Positions 16,223 through 23,900 of a DNA stretch of 48,943 bases are shown piece by piece. The DNA lies in contig CALKXH010000012.1 in NCBI GenBank assembly GCA_938005675.1, forward strand, positions 1 through 48,943, written 5' to 3'. Source of the stretch: an uncultured Anaerolineae bacterium. Its GTDB lineage: Bacteria; Chloroflexota; Anaerolineae; Aggregatilineales; UBA2796. The number at the start of each line of letters is the position of its first letter. Positions within the stretch are counted from its first letter, which is position 1. The notes under the pieces were generated by a model. That model searched no databases. It saw nothing but the letters and a program-made list of their open reading frames with translations, and had not been told where the DNA came from. Both the position numbers and the translations under genes were made by a program.

Positions 16223-17128
16223 ATGAGCATTCCTTTCGGCATCAATCTCGGCTTCGCCGTCAAGCGCCTGCCCGCCGCCTCGGAGTGGGCGCGCTTCGTG
16301 CGCGAGAAGCTGAACTTAGACCTCGTCCAATTCTCTTTTGACCTGATCGATCCCTTCATGCCGCTCGGATCGCGTCTCGCCCTCGCCGCGCAGGTGCGCC
16401 AAGCCGCCAAAGACTTCGCCTTGCTGATCCACAGCGCGCAGGTCGGCTTGGCGTGCTATACCTACAACGGCTTGCTGCACCCTGATCGCGCCGCGCGCCA
16501 AGCCGCTATGGAGTGGTGGCAGAACGCCATCGAGCTGGCGGCTGAGCTGGAAGTCGAGGCGGTCGGCGGACCGCTGGGCGCCATGAGCATCCCCGACGCC
16601 GCCGATCCGAACATCGCCCAGCGGCGCTACCAAGACCTGCTCGACTCGCTGACGCAGATCACCGAGATGGCGGAGGGCTACGGCTTGCGCGCCGTGCTGG
16701 TCGAGCCGACCCCGCTGCGCCGCGAGTTCCCACACACAATCGAGCAGGCAGTCGCTCTGCAACAGGACATGCGCGAGCGCGCCGCCGTGCCGATTGAGTA
16801 CGTCCTCGATATCGGTCACGCGCTCTATCAGCCGCTCTACGGCAAAGCTGCCTCGCTAGAGGCGTGGTTCGCGGCGATTGGCGCGCATATCGGCGTGCTG
16901 CACCTACAAAACACCGACTTCCAGAGCGACTCGCACTGGGGCTTCCCCGATCCGCGCGCCGAGTATGACGTGGCAGGCTTCGCCGCGCAGGTACACGCCG
17001 CCAATCTGGCTCACCTGCCGACCTTCCTCGAAGTCTTCTACACTTTTGAGGCGGATGACGATCACGTCCTGCAGAACGTGATCAGCTCCGTTGAGCATTG
17101 TCGCGCCAAGTTGCGCGTCACGGCTTAG
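16223..17128 (+). CDS. TIM-barrel sugar isomerase/epimerase
   Basis: A 301-residue protein of the AP-endonuclease-2/xylose-isomerase-like TIM-barrel superfamily. The start (MSIPFGINLGFAVKRLP) follows GAGG. Barrel strands and likely metal ligands are visible: VQFSFDL near the start, LIHSAQVG, VEAVGGPLG, AVLVEPTP with a glutamate, VLDIGHALYQPLYG with Asp and His, VLHLQNTDFQSDSHWGF with Asp and His, and PTFLEVFYTFE with Glu. The set resembles tetrose/pentose/hexose epimerases acting on ketoses or their phosphates; related proteins include erythrulose-phosphate epimerases. With the SIS protein it probably forms a two-step isomerisation route for the imported sugar. A terminator follows. Confidence 0.8.
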   Translation: MSIPFGINLGFAVKRLPAASEWARFVREKLNLDLVQFSFDLIDPFMPLGSRLALAAQVRQAAKDFALLIHSAQVGLACYTYNGLLHPDRAARQAAMEWWQNAIELAAELEVEAVGGPLGAMSIPDAADPNIAQRRYQDLLDSLTQITEMAEGYGLRAVLVEPTPLRREFPHTIEQAVALQQDMRERAAVPIEYVLDIGHALYQPLYGKAASLEAWFAAIGAHIGVLHLQNTDFQSDSHWGFPDPRAEYDVAGFAAQVHAANLAHLPTFLEVFYTFEADDDHVLQNVISSVEHCRAKLRVTA

Positions 17129-17138
17129 AACTTTCCAC

Positions 17139-17165
17139 GAGGGCGGCGGGCAACTAGCCGCCCTC
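17139..17165 (+). terminator. Terminator hairpin of the sugar operon
   Basis: GAGGGCGGC (17139-17147) and GCCGCCCTC (17157-17165) form a perfect nine-pair GC-rich stem with a nine-base loop, ten bases after the last operon gene. The following sequence (TTCATC) has only a weak T content, so termination may be partial or factor-assisted. Confidence 0.7.
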
Positions 17166-17200
17166 TTCATCTGAAGACCTCAGCCCTCGAGCGCCTCTAT

Positions 17201-17229
17201 TTGCCTCAATTTTGTTTGATAAATATGAT
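17201..17229 (+). promoter_or_regulatory. Promoter 1 of the SufR-like regulator operon
   Basis: TTGCCT (17201-17206), a 17-base spacer and TATGAT (17224-17229). The stretch is clearly AT-rich against its surroundings, and the -10 is overlapped by the palindrome at 17219-17235. Confidence 0.6.
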
Positions 17230-17235
17230 ACTTAT
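17219..17235. promoter_or_regulatory. 17-base AT-rich palindrome over the -10 (candidate autoregulatory operator)
   Basis: ATAAATATGATACTTAT has dyad symmetry with seven of eight base pairs matching around a central G. It covers the -10 of promoter 1. Its position immediately before a HTH regulator gene is what one expects of an autoregulatory site. Confidence 0.5.
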
Positions 17236-17263
17236 TGCCTTTTCCATCAAAACGTGCTAAAGT
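17235..17263 (+). promoter_or_regulatory. Promoter 2 of the SufR-like regulator operon
   Basis: A second TTGCCT (17235-17240), again a 17-base spacer, then TAAAGT (17258-17263). It begins exactly where the palindrome ends, so it may serve as an alternative start when promoter 1 is repressed. Confidence 0.45.
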
Positions 17264-17323
17264 CTGAGTGGCAGCGCACACAGCGCGCCAGATTGACCGA
17301 AAAAAAGCGCCATAGGTGGGCAA

Positions 17324-17935
17324 ATGCGCGATACACGCTTGGCAGTGCTGCAAGCCATCCGTGCGCAAGGGCAAGCGACGGTCGCCTCGTTAGCGCAGGC
17401 GCTGGGAATCTCGCCAATCGCCGTGCGCCATCATCTGACGAGCTTGCAAGCCGAGGGCTTGCTGAACGTCAGCCTAGCCCGCCAGACCGTCGGACGCCCG
17501 AAGCACGTCTACAGCCTGACTGAGGCGGCGGAGCGCCACTTTGTGCCCGCTCAGCGCACCTTTGCCGAGCGCCTGCTGGATGAGCTAAAAGCCAGCTTGA
17601 CGCCTGAGCAGTTGGCGGCGATCATCGACCGCATGGCGGAGAATATCGCGATGCGCTATGGCAGGTTGCCCCTTCAGGGCGGCTTTGAAGAGCGCCTGAA
17701 AAAGTTGGTGGACATTCTGGGCGAGGAAGGTTTCAGCGCTGTCATTCGGCGCGTGGAGAGCGGCGCGCTGCAAGCCGAGCTGAGTTGTCCCTACGTGCTG
17801 GTGGGGCAACGCTACGCCGATTCATGCCGCCTAGAGCGCACCGTCATCCGCTCTGTGCTGGGGCAAGCGGTGCAGCGCACTGCCTGTGTGCTAGATGGCG
17901 ACCGCCTATGTGTCTTTAGCTTAGCCGAACACTGA
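17324..17935 (+). CDS. SufR-like HTH transcription regulator with four C-terminal cysteines
   Basis: A 203-residue DeoR/ArsR-fold regulator. Residues 1-60 are a winged helix: RLAVLQAIRAQGQATVASLAQALGISPIAVRHHLTSLQAEGLL, followed by GRPKHVYSLTEAAERHF, the SufR-family wing. The C-terminal domain has four cysteines in the pattern C-X12-C-X19-C-X7-C within the last 50 residues. SufR proteins use conserved cysteines there to hold an Fe-S cluster and repress suf genes when it is loaded. The spacing here is close but not identical to that described for cyanobacterial SufR. The ribosome site AGGTGGG lies just before the ATG. It is followed by a MIP18-family gene, which fits Fe-S control. Confidence 0.82.
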   Translation: MRDTRLAVLQAIRAQGQATVASLAQALGISPIAVRHHLTSLQAEGLLNVSLARQTVGRPKHVYSLTEAAERHFVPAQRTFAERLLDELKASLTPEQLAAIIDRMAENIAMRYGRLPLQGGFEERLKKLVDILGEEGFSAVIRRVESGALQAELSCPYVLVGQRYADSCRLERTVIRSVLGQAVQRTACVLDGDRLCVFSLAEH

Positions 17936-17951
17936 GGAGAGATGATCGAGC

Positions 17952-18272
17952 ATGTCTGAAGTGAACAATCGCCCGTCTGTGAGCGAAGAAGCCGTCCGTG
18001 CGGCGCTGCGCCAAGTGGTCGACCCGGAAATCGGCATGGACGTGGTCGCGCTCGGCTTAATCCGTGAGTTGATCCTTGAGCCTGATCGCTCGCACGTCAA
18101 AATGCTGCTGACCACGCCCTTCTGCCCTTACGGTCCGCAGCTGCTAGAGCAAGTGCGCCTGACCGTCCAAGACGTGACGGGCGTGCCGACCACCATCGAG
18201 TTCAGCCCGGAGCTGTGGGATCCTTCCATGATTGAGGAAGGCGCTGCTCAGGACTGGGGTCTATTTTACTAG
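17952..18272 (+). CDS. MIP18/DUF59 family Fe-S maturation protein
   Basis: A 106-residue protein of the PaaD/SufT/MIP18 family: the N-terminal helix AVRAALRQVVDPEIGMDVVALGLIREL, then VKMLLTTPFCPYGPQLLEQV, in which the cysteine of the T-T-P-x-C-P motif is retained. Members act in late Fe-S cluster assembly or delivery. It follows the SufR-like gene by 16 bases with a GAGGAGAG ribosome site, so the two form an operon. The core suf genes are not in the window. Its 3' end overlaps the convergent glycosyltransferase by 12 bases. Confidence 0.9.
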   Translation: MSEVNNRPSVSEEAVRAALRQVVDPEIGMDVVALGLIRELILEPDRSHVKMLLTTPFCPYGPQLLEQVRLTVQDVTGVPTTIEFSPELWDPSMIEEGAAQDWGLFY

Positions 18273-19373
18273 CCTCCGATAGACGGCGAGCGTCTGTTGA
18301 GCGGTCTGTTGCCACGTGAACTGAGCGGCGCGCGCTCTGCCCGCCTCCCTGAGACGTTCCTGCAAGGCTGAGTCGGTCAGCAGGCGCAGCAGCCCCTCAG
18401 CGAGGGCTGATTCATCGCGCGGGTCGACCAGCAACGCCGCCTCGCCGGCGATCTCCGCCAAACTGGAGACGTTCGAGGTCAGCACGGGGACGCCGCACGC
18501 CATCGCCTCCAGCACGGGCAGCCCGAAGCCCTCCCAGAAGGACGGCAAGGCGAAGGCTTCGGCGCCGCTGTAGAGGGCGGGCAATTGCGCCTCTGAAACG
18601 TAGCCGATCCACTTGGCGCGGACGTTCGGATGCGCCGCCAAGTGCGCCTTGACCGTCTCAGAGCCGCTGCCCTCGCCGCCGGCTAAGATTAACGTGTGCG
18701 GGACGCGCTCCTGAATACGCTCGAAGGCGCGCAGCAGCCCGACCTGATTCTTGCGCTGCTGCAACGTGCCCACGCACAGCACATAGCGCTCAACGCCCAG
18801 CTGGGCGCGCAACGCCGCAATCGCCTCCTCCGATGCGTGCTGAAAAAATTGCCCGTCGACGCCCTCGTAAGTCACCGTTGCGCTCAAGCCCAGATGCCGC
18901 TCAACCTCGTCTGCCGCGTTGCGCGAGACCGCGATCAAGCCCGCCGCGCGACGGCAAGCATAGAGCGCCTCTTCTAGATAGCGCCGCTCTTTCTCGGTCT
19001 GCTCAGGCGGCAAGCTGAGCGCAGCGAGGTCATGTACGGTCACGACGGCGGGGACGGGGCAGAAGCGCGCCATGTGCGGCGCGGGGAAGTGGAAGAGGTG
19101 CAGCCGATCCCGCAACATCGCCGCGCCCATGCCGATCCGCCACCAGCCGCGCGCCACAGGCGCAACCCGCCAACGCAACCACGCGCTTGGCTGCAAACGG
19201 GCGAGCGCAGGCTCATCGGGGCGCGGCGGGCTGATGAAATACAGGTATAGCTGAAGATTCTCGGCGGGCGCCTGCGCCGCTAAAGCCTCCAAGAGGCACG
19301 CCAAATAGCGCTTGACGCCTGTGAGCGCTTTCGCCGAGACCAGCCCGCTCGCCTCAACGCCCACGCGCAGCAT
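18261..19373 (-). CDS. Glycosyltransferase, GT4 family (GT-B fold)
   Basis: A 370-residue retaining glycosyltransferase. The N-terminal half begins MLRVGVEASGLVSAKALTGVKRYLACLL and includes VTVHDLAALSLPPEQTEKERRYLEEAL. The C-terminal half has RYVLCVGTLQQRKNQVGLLRAF, the nucleotide-sugar-binding loop, and AFALPSFWEGFGLPVLEAMACGVPVLTS, with the EX7E motif. These are the landmarks of mannosyl- and glucosyl-transferases of GT4. The acceptor is unknown. It is coupled to the upstream flavoprotein gene, whose stop overlaps its start as TGATG. Confidence 0.93.
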   Translation of the reverse strand: MLRVGVEASGLVSAKALTGVKRYLACLLEALAAQAPAENLQLYLYFISPPRPDEPALARLQPSAWLRWRVAPVARGWWRIGMGAAMLRDRLHLFHFPAPHMARFCPVPAVVTVHDLAALSLPPEQTEKERRYLEEALYACRRAAGLIAVSRNAADEVERHLGLSATVTYEGVDGQFFQHASEEAIAALRAQLGVERYVLCVGTLQQRKNQVGLLRAFERIQERVPHTLILAGGEGSGSETVKAHLAAHPNVRAKWIGYVSEAQLPALYSGAEAFALPSFWEGFGLPVLEAMACGVPVLTSNVSSLAEIAGEAALLVDPRDESALAEGLLRLLTDSALQERLREAGRARAAQFTWQQTAQQTLAVYRRLVK

Positions 19374-20140
19374 CAGCCGCTCTGAGCCAGTTCGCGCGCC
19401 CGCCGAATCGACTCGGCGTGCGCCACTGCCGCCATCGCCGTGCGATACTCAGCGCTGCCTTTGTAGTCGTGGCGGGTGCTGCGAATCCCCTCGTAGTAGC
19501 GCACGGGATGCTCCAGCACGCCGACCAAGATCGAGAAAGCGCCCGGATCGGGCTCGCCGTCGAAGGCGAAACCGACCGCGCCCACAATCGGGGCATCGGC
19601 AGGCGTGCGCGAGATTTTGTAGGGCGCAAAGCGCCAATTGGCGACGTACTCGGAGGCGATCACGCCCAGAATCGCCAAGCGGCGGCGCTCTTCAAGGCTC
19701 AGGGCGAACCAGCGCGGCATATCAATAGCAGCGTTCTCATCGTGCTCGGCGGTGATCACGCGCGCGCCGATGCCCTGCAGCATAGCGAGGATCAGCGAGT
19801 CGGGCGGGCATTCCATCAGCAGGTCGCCGAGCGTGAGCGTGTTTTGGAGCGTCCGCGGCAATTCCGCGTCGATAACAGCGGCGACGTCAGGGCTGATGCT
19901 GCGCGCGTGCGTCGCCGTGATCGCGCTGCCAACCTCCAGCCGCCGCCCGTTGAGCTGCCAGCGCTGAGGCGCCAGCGCGGAGAGGTCTACGATTGCCTCT
20001 AGCTCGCGACGGGCGCTGTAGGGCAGGCGCGGCAAGTAAGCGCCGTGACCGTAGATCGGGTAAGCGCCGCGCGCTTGCAACCGAGCGTGCGCCTCTTCGA
20101 GTGAGATCGGATGATAGATCGTGTGCAAGTGGTGGAGCAT
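19373..20140 (-). CDS. CoxM/molybdopterin-dehydrogenase FAD-subunit-like protein, orphan and divergent
   Basis: A 255-residue protein resembling the FAD-binding medium subunit of xanthine-dehydrogenase-type enzymes: N-terminal LHTIYHPISLEEAHARLQARG, then IVDLSAL, LEVGSAITATHA, a central TLGDLLMECPPDSLILAMLQGIGARV and a C-terminal domain with PIVGAVGFAF. The start is the ATG at 20138-20140, with AAAGGAGAG upstream. The canonical FAD motifs AGGTD/HS and TIGG read IYGHGAYL and TLGD here, so flavin binding may be altered. Neither the Fe-S (CoxS) nor the Mo (CoxL) subunit is adjacent. It is followed immediately by a glycosyltransferase. Confidence 0.75.
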   Translation of the reverse strand: MLHHLHTIYHPISLEEAHARLQARGAYPIYGHGAYLPRLPYSARRELEAIVDLSALAPQRWQLNGRRLEVGSAITATHARSISPDVAAVIDAELPRTLQNTLTLGDLLMECPPDSLILAMLQGIGARVITAEHDENAAIDMPRWFALSLEERRRLAILGVIASEYVANWRFAPYKISRTPADAPIVGAVGFAFDGEPDPGAFSILVGVLEHPVRYYEGIRSTRHDYKGSAEYRTAMAAVAHAESIRRARELAQSG

Positions 20141-20167
20141 GGGCAAAAGCTCTCCTTTTAGGCACGG

Positions 20168-20173
20168 ATTATA
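20168..20173 (-). promoter_or_regulatory. -10 element (TATAAT) before the CoxM-like gene
   Basis: A perfect TATAAT on the minus strand (20173-20168) lies 28 bases before the ATG at 20140. The -35 is not obvious at the usual distance. Confidence 0.4.
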
Positions 20174-20243
20174 GCGCAGGCAGCGCAAAAATAACTTCAA
20201 GAGTGGACAGAGGCTCGGGAGAACTTGCCTCCGCTCGTTGAAG

Positions 20244-20741
20244 TCACTCGTGTGCAGGAAAAATCACGGTTGTTGCGCTGCTGACCGTGAAAACTAGGTT
20301 GGGGCGGTTCTGAACACAGGCGCCACCAGATACGATGCTGCCCACTGAGTCGCGGAAGGGGTATTCGGGGAAGATCAAGTGCTGTACCACGCTCCCCGAC
20401 TCGACAAAAACAGCGATTTGGTAATCTGGGAGCGTGTAGCCTTCGCCGCTCCCGATCATCTGATCATCAGGCACAACCCACTCGACGCCAAGCGCAGGGT
20501 TCACGCTACTCAGCTTATCCGCCCAAGTGAAGATGCACAGGCGCTCCCACGTGAACGGAAACAGCGCTGAGGCGCTGACAGTGCCACCTTGATGATCTCG
20601 AATGGTCTGGCTGATCTGTTGAACCAGTTGGCTCTGTGCCTCAGTTTGGGAGAGCAAGTTTCGGCGTGCCATATACGCTCCTAGATCGCAAGCAGTCAGG
20701 CTGAGGAGTAGCCACACAGCTATTATGACAAGGCGTCTCAT
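20244..20741 (-). CDS. Small lipoprotein, putative immunity protein
   Basis: A 165-residue protein with a clear lipoprotein signal MRRLVIIAVWLLLSLTAC, the lipobox being L-T-A-C with Cys18. I start at the ATG at 20739-20741 because GAGGGA lies upstream. An ATG at 20765 overlapping the toxin gene's stop as ATGA is an alternative and would imply coupling. The mature part is a mixed alpha/beta domain of about 145 residues with three cysteines (E-R-L-C-I-F near the middle, G-G-A-C-V later) and no known motif. Its place directly downstream of a WXG100-type toxin gene, and envelope targeting, suggest it is the cognate immunity protein. This is inference from context. The gene is AT-richer than its neighbours. 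Confidence 0.6.
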   Translation of the reverse strand: MRRLVIIAVWLLLSLTACDLGAYMARRNLLSQTEAQSQLVQQISQTIRDHQGGTVSASALFPFTWERLCIFTWADKLSSVNPALGVEWVVPDDQMIGSGEGYTLPDYQIAVFVESGSVVQHLIFPEYPFRDSVGSIVSGGACVQNRPNLVFTVSSATTVIFPAHE

Positions 20742-20761
20742 CAAACATCCCTCAAGTTGTC

Positions 20762-21754
20762 TCATCTACGGTATGGACTTGACGCTGGCGGTGGCACAGT
20801 GAGACGCTCTGCGGCACTGTGTTGATCAGTGTAGGCATGTGTGCCGTCGGGCTGAATAATGTATACGCCTTCGCCTTTTTTGAGGGCTTGAGCGATCAGT
20901 TGGGCAAGTTGATCAGGAGAAGCATTGGGATTTTCCCTAGCAATGCGAATGCCAAGAGCGTTATTGTGCAAGTCCATAAATTCCTCTTTGAATTTTGTCG
21001 GATCGTTTTCAGGGTTCATCTCATGAGCCGTGGTGAAGTTTCTTGTCCACTCTTCACCAAAAGCCTGAGTCATTCGTGCAGACCAATAAGCATGGCGAAA
21101 AGCGTCGCCTATGCCGTTGTGAATTTCATTGCTAGGCAAGCCAAGGTCTGTGAGGAAACGCTCTGCTCTGCTGAGCGCATCATTCTTGATACTATTGGCT
21201 TGAAGCCGCTGAAAAATATTCAACTCATCAAGCAGCTGAGCTTCCCGCTGTGTGATGCGCGTCCCATAGTAATCAATGCGAGGGTTGTCACTGTAGTCTG
21301 GGCGAGTGCGCTGGAATTCTGCAAACTGCTCAGCAAGATTTGGGCGCGTGTTGCCACTGCCGCTGTCGTTTGGCGCCCCACTGACGCCATCTTGCGCTGG
21401 CAGCGTAGTTGTTGGTTTCGGAGATGGACCGTCGCCTTCCTTGCCGCCATTCACGCCTGTGAAAAGCGCGCCGGCTTCTTGCTCAGCCTCCTGAAAGCGT
21501 ATAGCAATAAGCGACATAGCATGATGGGCTTCTGTTAGCGCTTTTGCAAGCCGATCTACAGCTGGCAATATGACATCATTCATCTCGGTATAAAAGGCTT
21601 GGGCGCCGCGACCGCGCCATCCGCCCTCTTGCAACAGTTGGACGTGATATGTTAGGCTGCGCGAGAGCTGTTGAACACCCCCTCCTAGATTGGAAAAATA
21701 TTTTTCCAGCGCTTTGCCCTCGTCATAATCCATGCTGATGCGTGGTGCGTACAC
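20762..21754 (-). CDS. WXG100-like secreted effector with a C-terminal toxin-type domain
   Basis: A 330-residue protein. Residues 1-95 form a WXG100-like helical hairpin with the W-x-G turn at 46-48 (GGWRGRGAQAFYTEM). Residues 100-145 are a Gly/Pro/Ser/Asn-rich linker. Residues 150-275 form a compact domain with DAFRHAYW (Asp217, Arg220, His221), TAHE (His244, Glu245) and MDLHNN (Asp261, His263, Asn264-265). I recall this arrangement from DUF6973-type domains at the ends of polymorphic toxins, but the activity is unknown. The GTG start at 21754 has GGGAG eight bases upstream; an ATG at 21733 lacks one. No ESX/T7SS ATPase gene is in the window. The composition is visibly AT-richer, suggesting transfer. 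Confidence 0.72.
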   Translation of the reverse strand: MYAPRISMDYDEGKALEKYFSNLGGGVQQLSRSLTYHVQLLQEGGWRGRGAQAFYTEMNDVILPAVDRLAKALTEAHHAMSLIAIRFQEAEQEAGALFTGVNGGKEGDGPSPKPTTTLPAQDGVSGAPNDSGSGNTRPNLAEQFAEFQRTRPDYSDNPRIDYYGTRITQREAQLLDELNIFQRLQANSIKNDALSRAERFLTDLGLPSNEIHNGIGDAFRHAYWSARMTQAFGEEWTRNFTTAHEMNPENDPTKFKEEFMDLHNNALGIRIARENPNASPDQLAQLIAQALKKGEGVYIIQPDGTHAYTDQHSAAERLTVPPPASSPYRR

Positions 21755-21885
21755 AGATCACACTCCCTGAAGAAAGTAAAAGATTCAAGCAGTATATCGG
21801 TTGAGCTTGTTGTGACTAACTGAACATAACATAGCTTTAAGCAAAGTGCAAGAGGGCGCGCTCTGCGCACTCCGCTCGAACGCGC

Positions 21886-21891
21886 TACAAT
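21886..21891 (+). promoter_or_regulatory. -10 element (TACAAT) before the secreted hydrolase
   Basis: TACAAT lies 37 bases before the ATG at 21928. The -35 region is weak. Confidence 0.35.
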
Positions 21892-21927
21892 CTGAGTATC
21901 GCCCTTTGAGCGAGAGGTTTTTTGCCC

Positions 21928-23817
21928 ATGTTCCGACGTTTGATCGTGTTATTGGCGCTGTGTGCGCTGCTGATCGTGCCCTTGCAGGGCGCAGAGGCGC
22001 AAAATGGCACCGTCCGCCTGACTGACTGCGAAATTCCGATTGGCGCGCAGGGCGCAGCCAAACAAGCGGCGCGTTGCGGCGTCTTAAATGTGCCGGAGGA
22101 CTACAACGCGCCCAACGGACGTCAGATCGCGCTTCATTTCGCCGTGATCCCGGCGCGCAACAGCGAGGCGCGCCGCGAGCCGATTTTCCACTTCGAGGGC
22201 GGACCGGGCGCCAGCGCGATTGAATACTACGGCTTGGCGTGGTACGCCGCCTATGCCGATCTGAACGAAGTGCATGATATTGTGCTGATCGATCAGCGCG
22301 GCACAGGCAAATCCGCGCCGTTGCAGTGCAACGAGATCGCCGACTTGAGCTTTGAAGACCTCTCCTTCGACTTCGACGTGCCCGGCGAGATCGCCGAAAA
22401 CCTTGATCGCGTGCGCGCCTGCCTCGCGCGCGTCGCCCAGACGAGCGACCCGCAGCACTACATCACGGCGAACCTCGCCCGCGATACCGACGCCGTGCGC
22501 GCCGCGCTGGGCTATGAGCGCATCAACGTGTTCGGCTCGTCTTACGGCTCGTGGCTGGCGCAGTTCTACCTGCGCGATTTCGGCGAGCGCGTCCATGCCG
22601 CCGTGCTGGAGGGCGTCGTCGGTCCTTGGGATAGACCTTTCTTGTTGGCGAGCCTGCACGCCGACGTCTCCTTGCGCCGCCTCTTCCAGACCTGCGCCGC
22701 CGATCCCGACTGCAACCGCGCCTTCCCCGACCTTGAGCGGCAGTTAGCGCGCGCTGTAGAGCGGCTGGGGCGCTCAGTGCGGGTGACTGGCACCAGCTCG
22801 CTAACCGGCAAGAGTTATCCGGTGGTGATGAACGCGCCGCGCTTCCTAGCCGCCCTTCGCAGTATGCTCTACCAAGGCAGCTTGATCGGCTCGGTGCCGC
22901 AGGCAATCGTGCAAGCGGCGAACGGCACTTACACCCTGCCCGCCACCGTCCTGATCGCCTCAGCTGAGCAACCTGTCAACTACGGCATGAACTTCAGTGT
23001 GGTGTGCGCCGAGAGCGTGCCGTTCTACACAGCCGAGCTGCTCGAAGCCATCCCTGAGAGCGCCTACTTCAGCCCGCTGCCCAAAGATACCTATAGCGAT
23101 CTGTGCGCGGCGTGGCGCAGCGCCGAGCTGGACGACTCCGAGATTGCGCCGATCAGCTCGCCCGTGCCGACGCTACTGCTCGCCGGCGAGTTCGATCCGA
23201 TCACGCCGGTGGCGTTTGCGCTCACGGCGCAAGCGCGCCTCTCGAACGGCGTCTTGGCGCGCTTCCCCTATCAGGCGCACACGATCTTGCCCAACAGCCT
23301 GTGCGCGCAGCGCCTCGCCCGCGCTTTCTACGCCGATCCGAGCCAAGTCGATACCAGCTGCACAGCACAGGATGTGCCGTTCGCCTTCGCCGACGCGCAG
23401 CGCGTGACTTACGAGACGGTCACGACGCCGACCTTCCGCGCGCGCATCCCGACAGGTTGGCGCGCCGCTGGCGAGAGCGGCGGGATGCGCTTCTTCCAAA
23501 GTCCAGATGAAGTCCCAGACTTCTTAGGCATCGCCACCTACCGTCTGGCGGGCGGCGCGCCGCTGCAACAAGCCGCCTTCGAGGCGATCAGCGGACGCTA
23601 CCCGCGCCTCTTCGAGCAGGCGCGCATCGCCCAGCTGGGCGTGGTCATCGTCCAGTACACCTTCAACACCAACCAAGAGGTCTACATCGGCGGCTTGATC
23701 ACCTTCGGACTCGGCACGCAGTCGCGGGCGGTGTGGTATGCCGCGCCCGCCAATCGCTTCACTGCAGGCTTCAGCAGTGTGGCTGTGGAGGTTTTCGGCT
23801 CGGTCACGCCGCGCTGA
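21928..23817 (+). CDS. Secreted alpha/beta hydrolase, tripeptidyl-aminopeptidase (S33/TAP) type
   Basis: A 629-residue exported protein. I start at the ATG at 21928, with AGAGG upstream, rather than the TTG two codons earlier. The signal peptide is MFRRLIVLLALCALLIVPLQG, with cleavage near AEAQ. The core has FHFEGGPGASAIEYYG (oxyanion loop), DIVLIDQRGTGKSAPLQC, the nucleophile elbow GSSYGS, LLLAGEFDPITPV with the acid, and the histidine in YQAHTILPNSLC. These are the landmarks of SlpD/E-like tripeptidyl aminopeptidases of actinobacteria and Chloroflexota. An additional C-terminal domain of about 150 residues follows the TAP-like part. Probably releases N-terminal peptides outside the cell. 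Confidence 0.88.
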   Translation: MFRRLIVLLALCALLIVPLQGAEAQNGTVRLTDCEIPIGAQGAAKQAARCGVLNVPEDYNAPNGRQIALHFAVIPARNSEARREPIFHFEGGPGASAIEYYGLAWYAAYADLNEVHDIVLIDQRGTGKSAPLQCNEIADLSFEDLSFDFDVPGEIAENLDRVRACLARVAQTSDPQHYITANLARDTDAVRAALGYERINVFGSSYGSWLAQFYLRDFGERVHAAVLEGVVGPWDRPFLLASLHADVSLRRLFQTCAADPDCNRAFPDLERQLARAVERLGRSVRVTGTSSLTGKSYPVVMNAPRFLAALRSMLYQGSLIGSVPQAIVQAANGTYTLPATVLIASAEQPVNYGMNFSVVCAESVPFYTAELLEAIPESAYFSPLPKDTYSDLCAAWRSAELDDSEIAPISSPVPTLLLAGEFDPITPVAFALTAQARLSNGVLARFPYQAHTILPNSLCAQRLARAFYADPSQVDTSCTAQDVPFAFADAQRVTYETVTTPTFRARIPTGWRAAGESGGMRFFQSPDEVPDFLGIATYRLAGGAPLQQAAFEAISGRYPRLFEQARIAQLGVVIVQYTFNTNQEVYIGGLITFGLGTQSRAVWYAAPANRFTAGFSSVAVEVFGSVTPR

Positions 23818-23900
23818 GGCAATTTGGAAAAAAGCGCCATTTTCAGGCAAAATACAAGCACTAGCGACTCGAAGCACTAATCGGATCGGAAAGCAGGAGC

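Noticed and set aside
17290..17310. Recurring strings of the type GAAAAAAGCGCC (near 17298, 23827, 44002)
   Set aside because: The copies are short, differ in context, and one is part of a terminator T-tract. There is no sign of a mobile or regulatory family.
20819..21538. A 239-codon plus-strand frame opposite the WXG100 toxin gene
   Set aside because: The minus-strand frame has a WXG motif, linker, catalytic-looking domain and ribosome site; the plus-strand frame has none of these.
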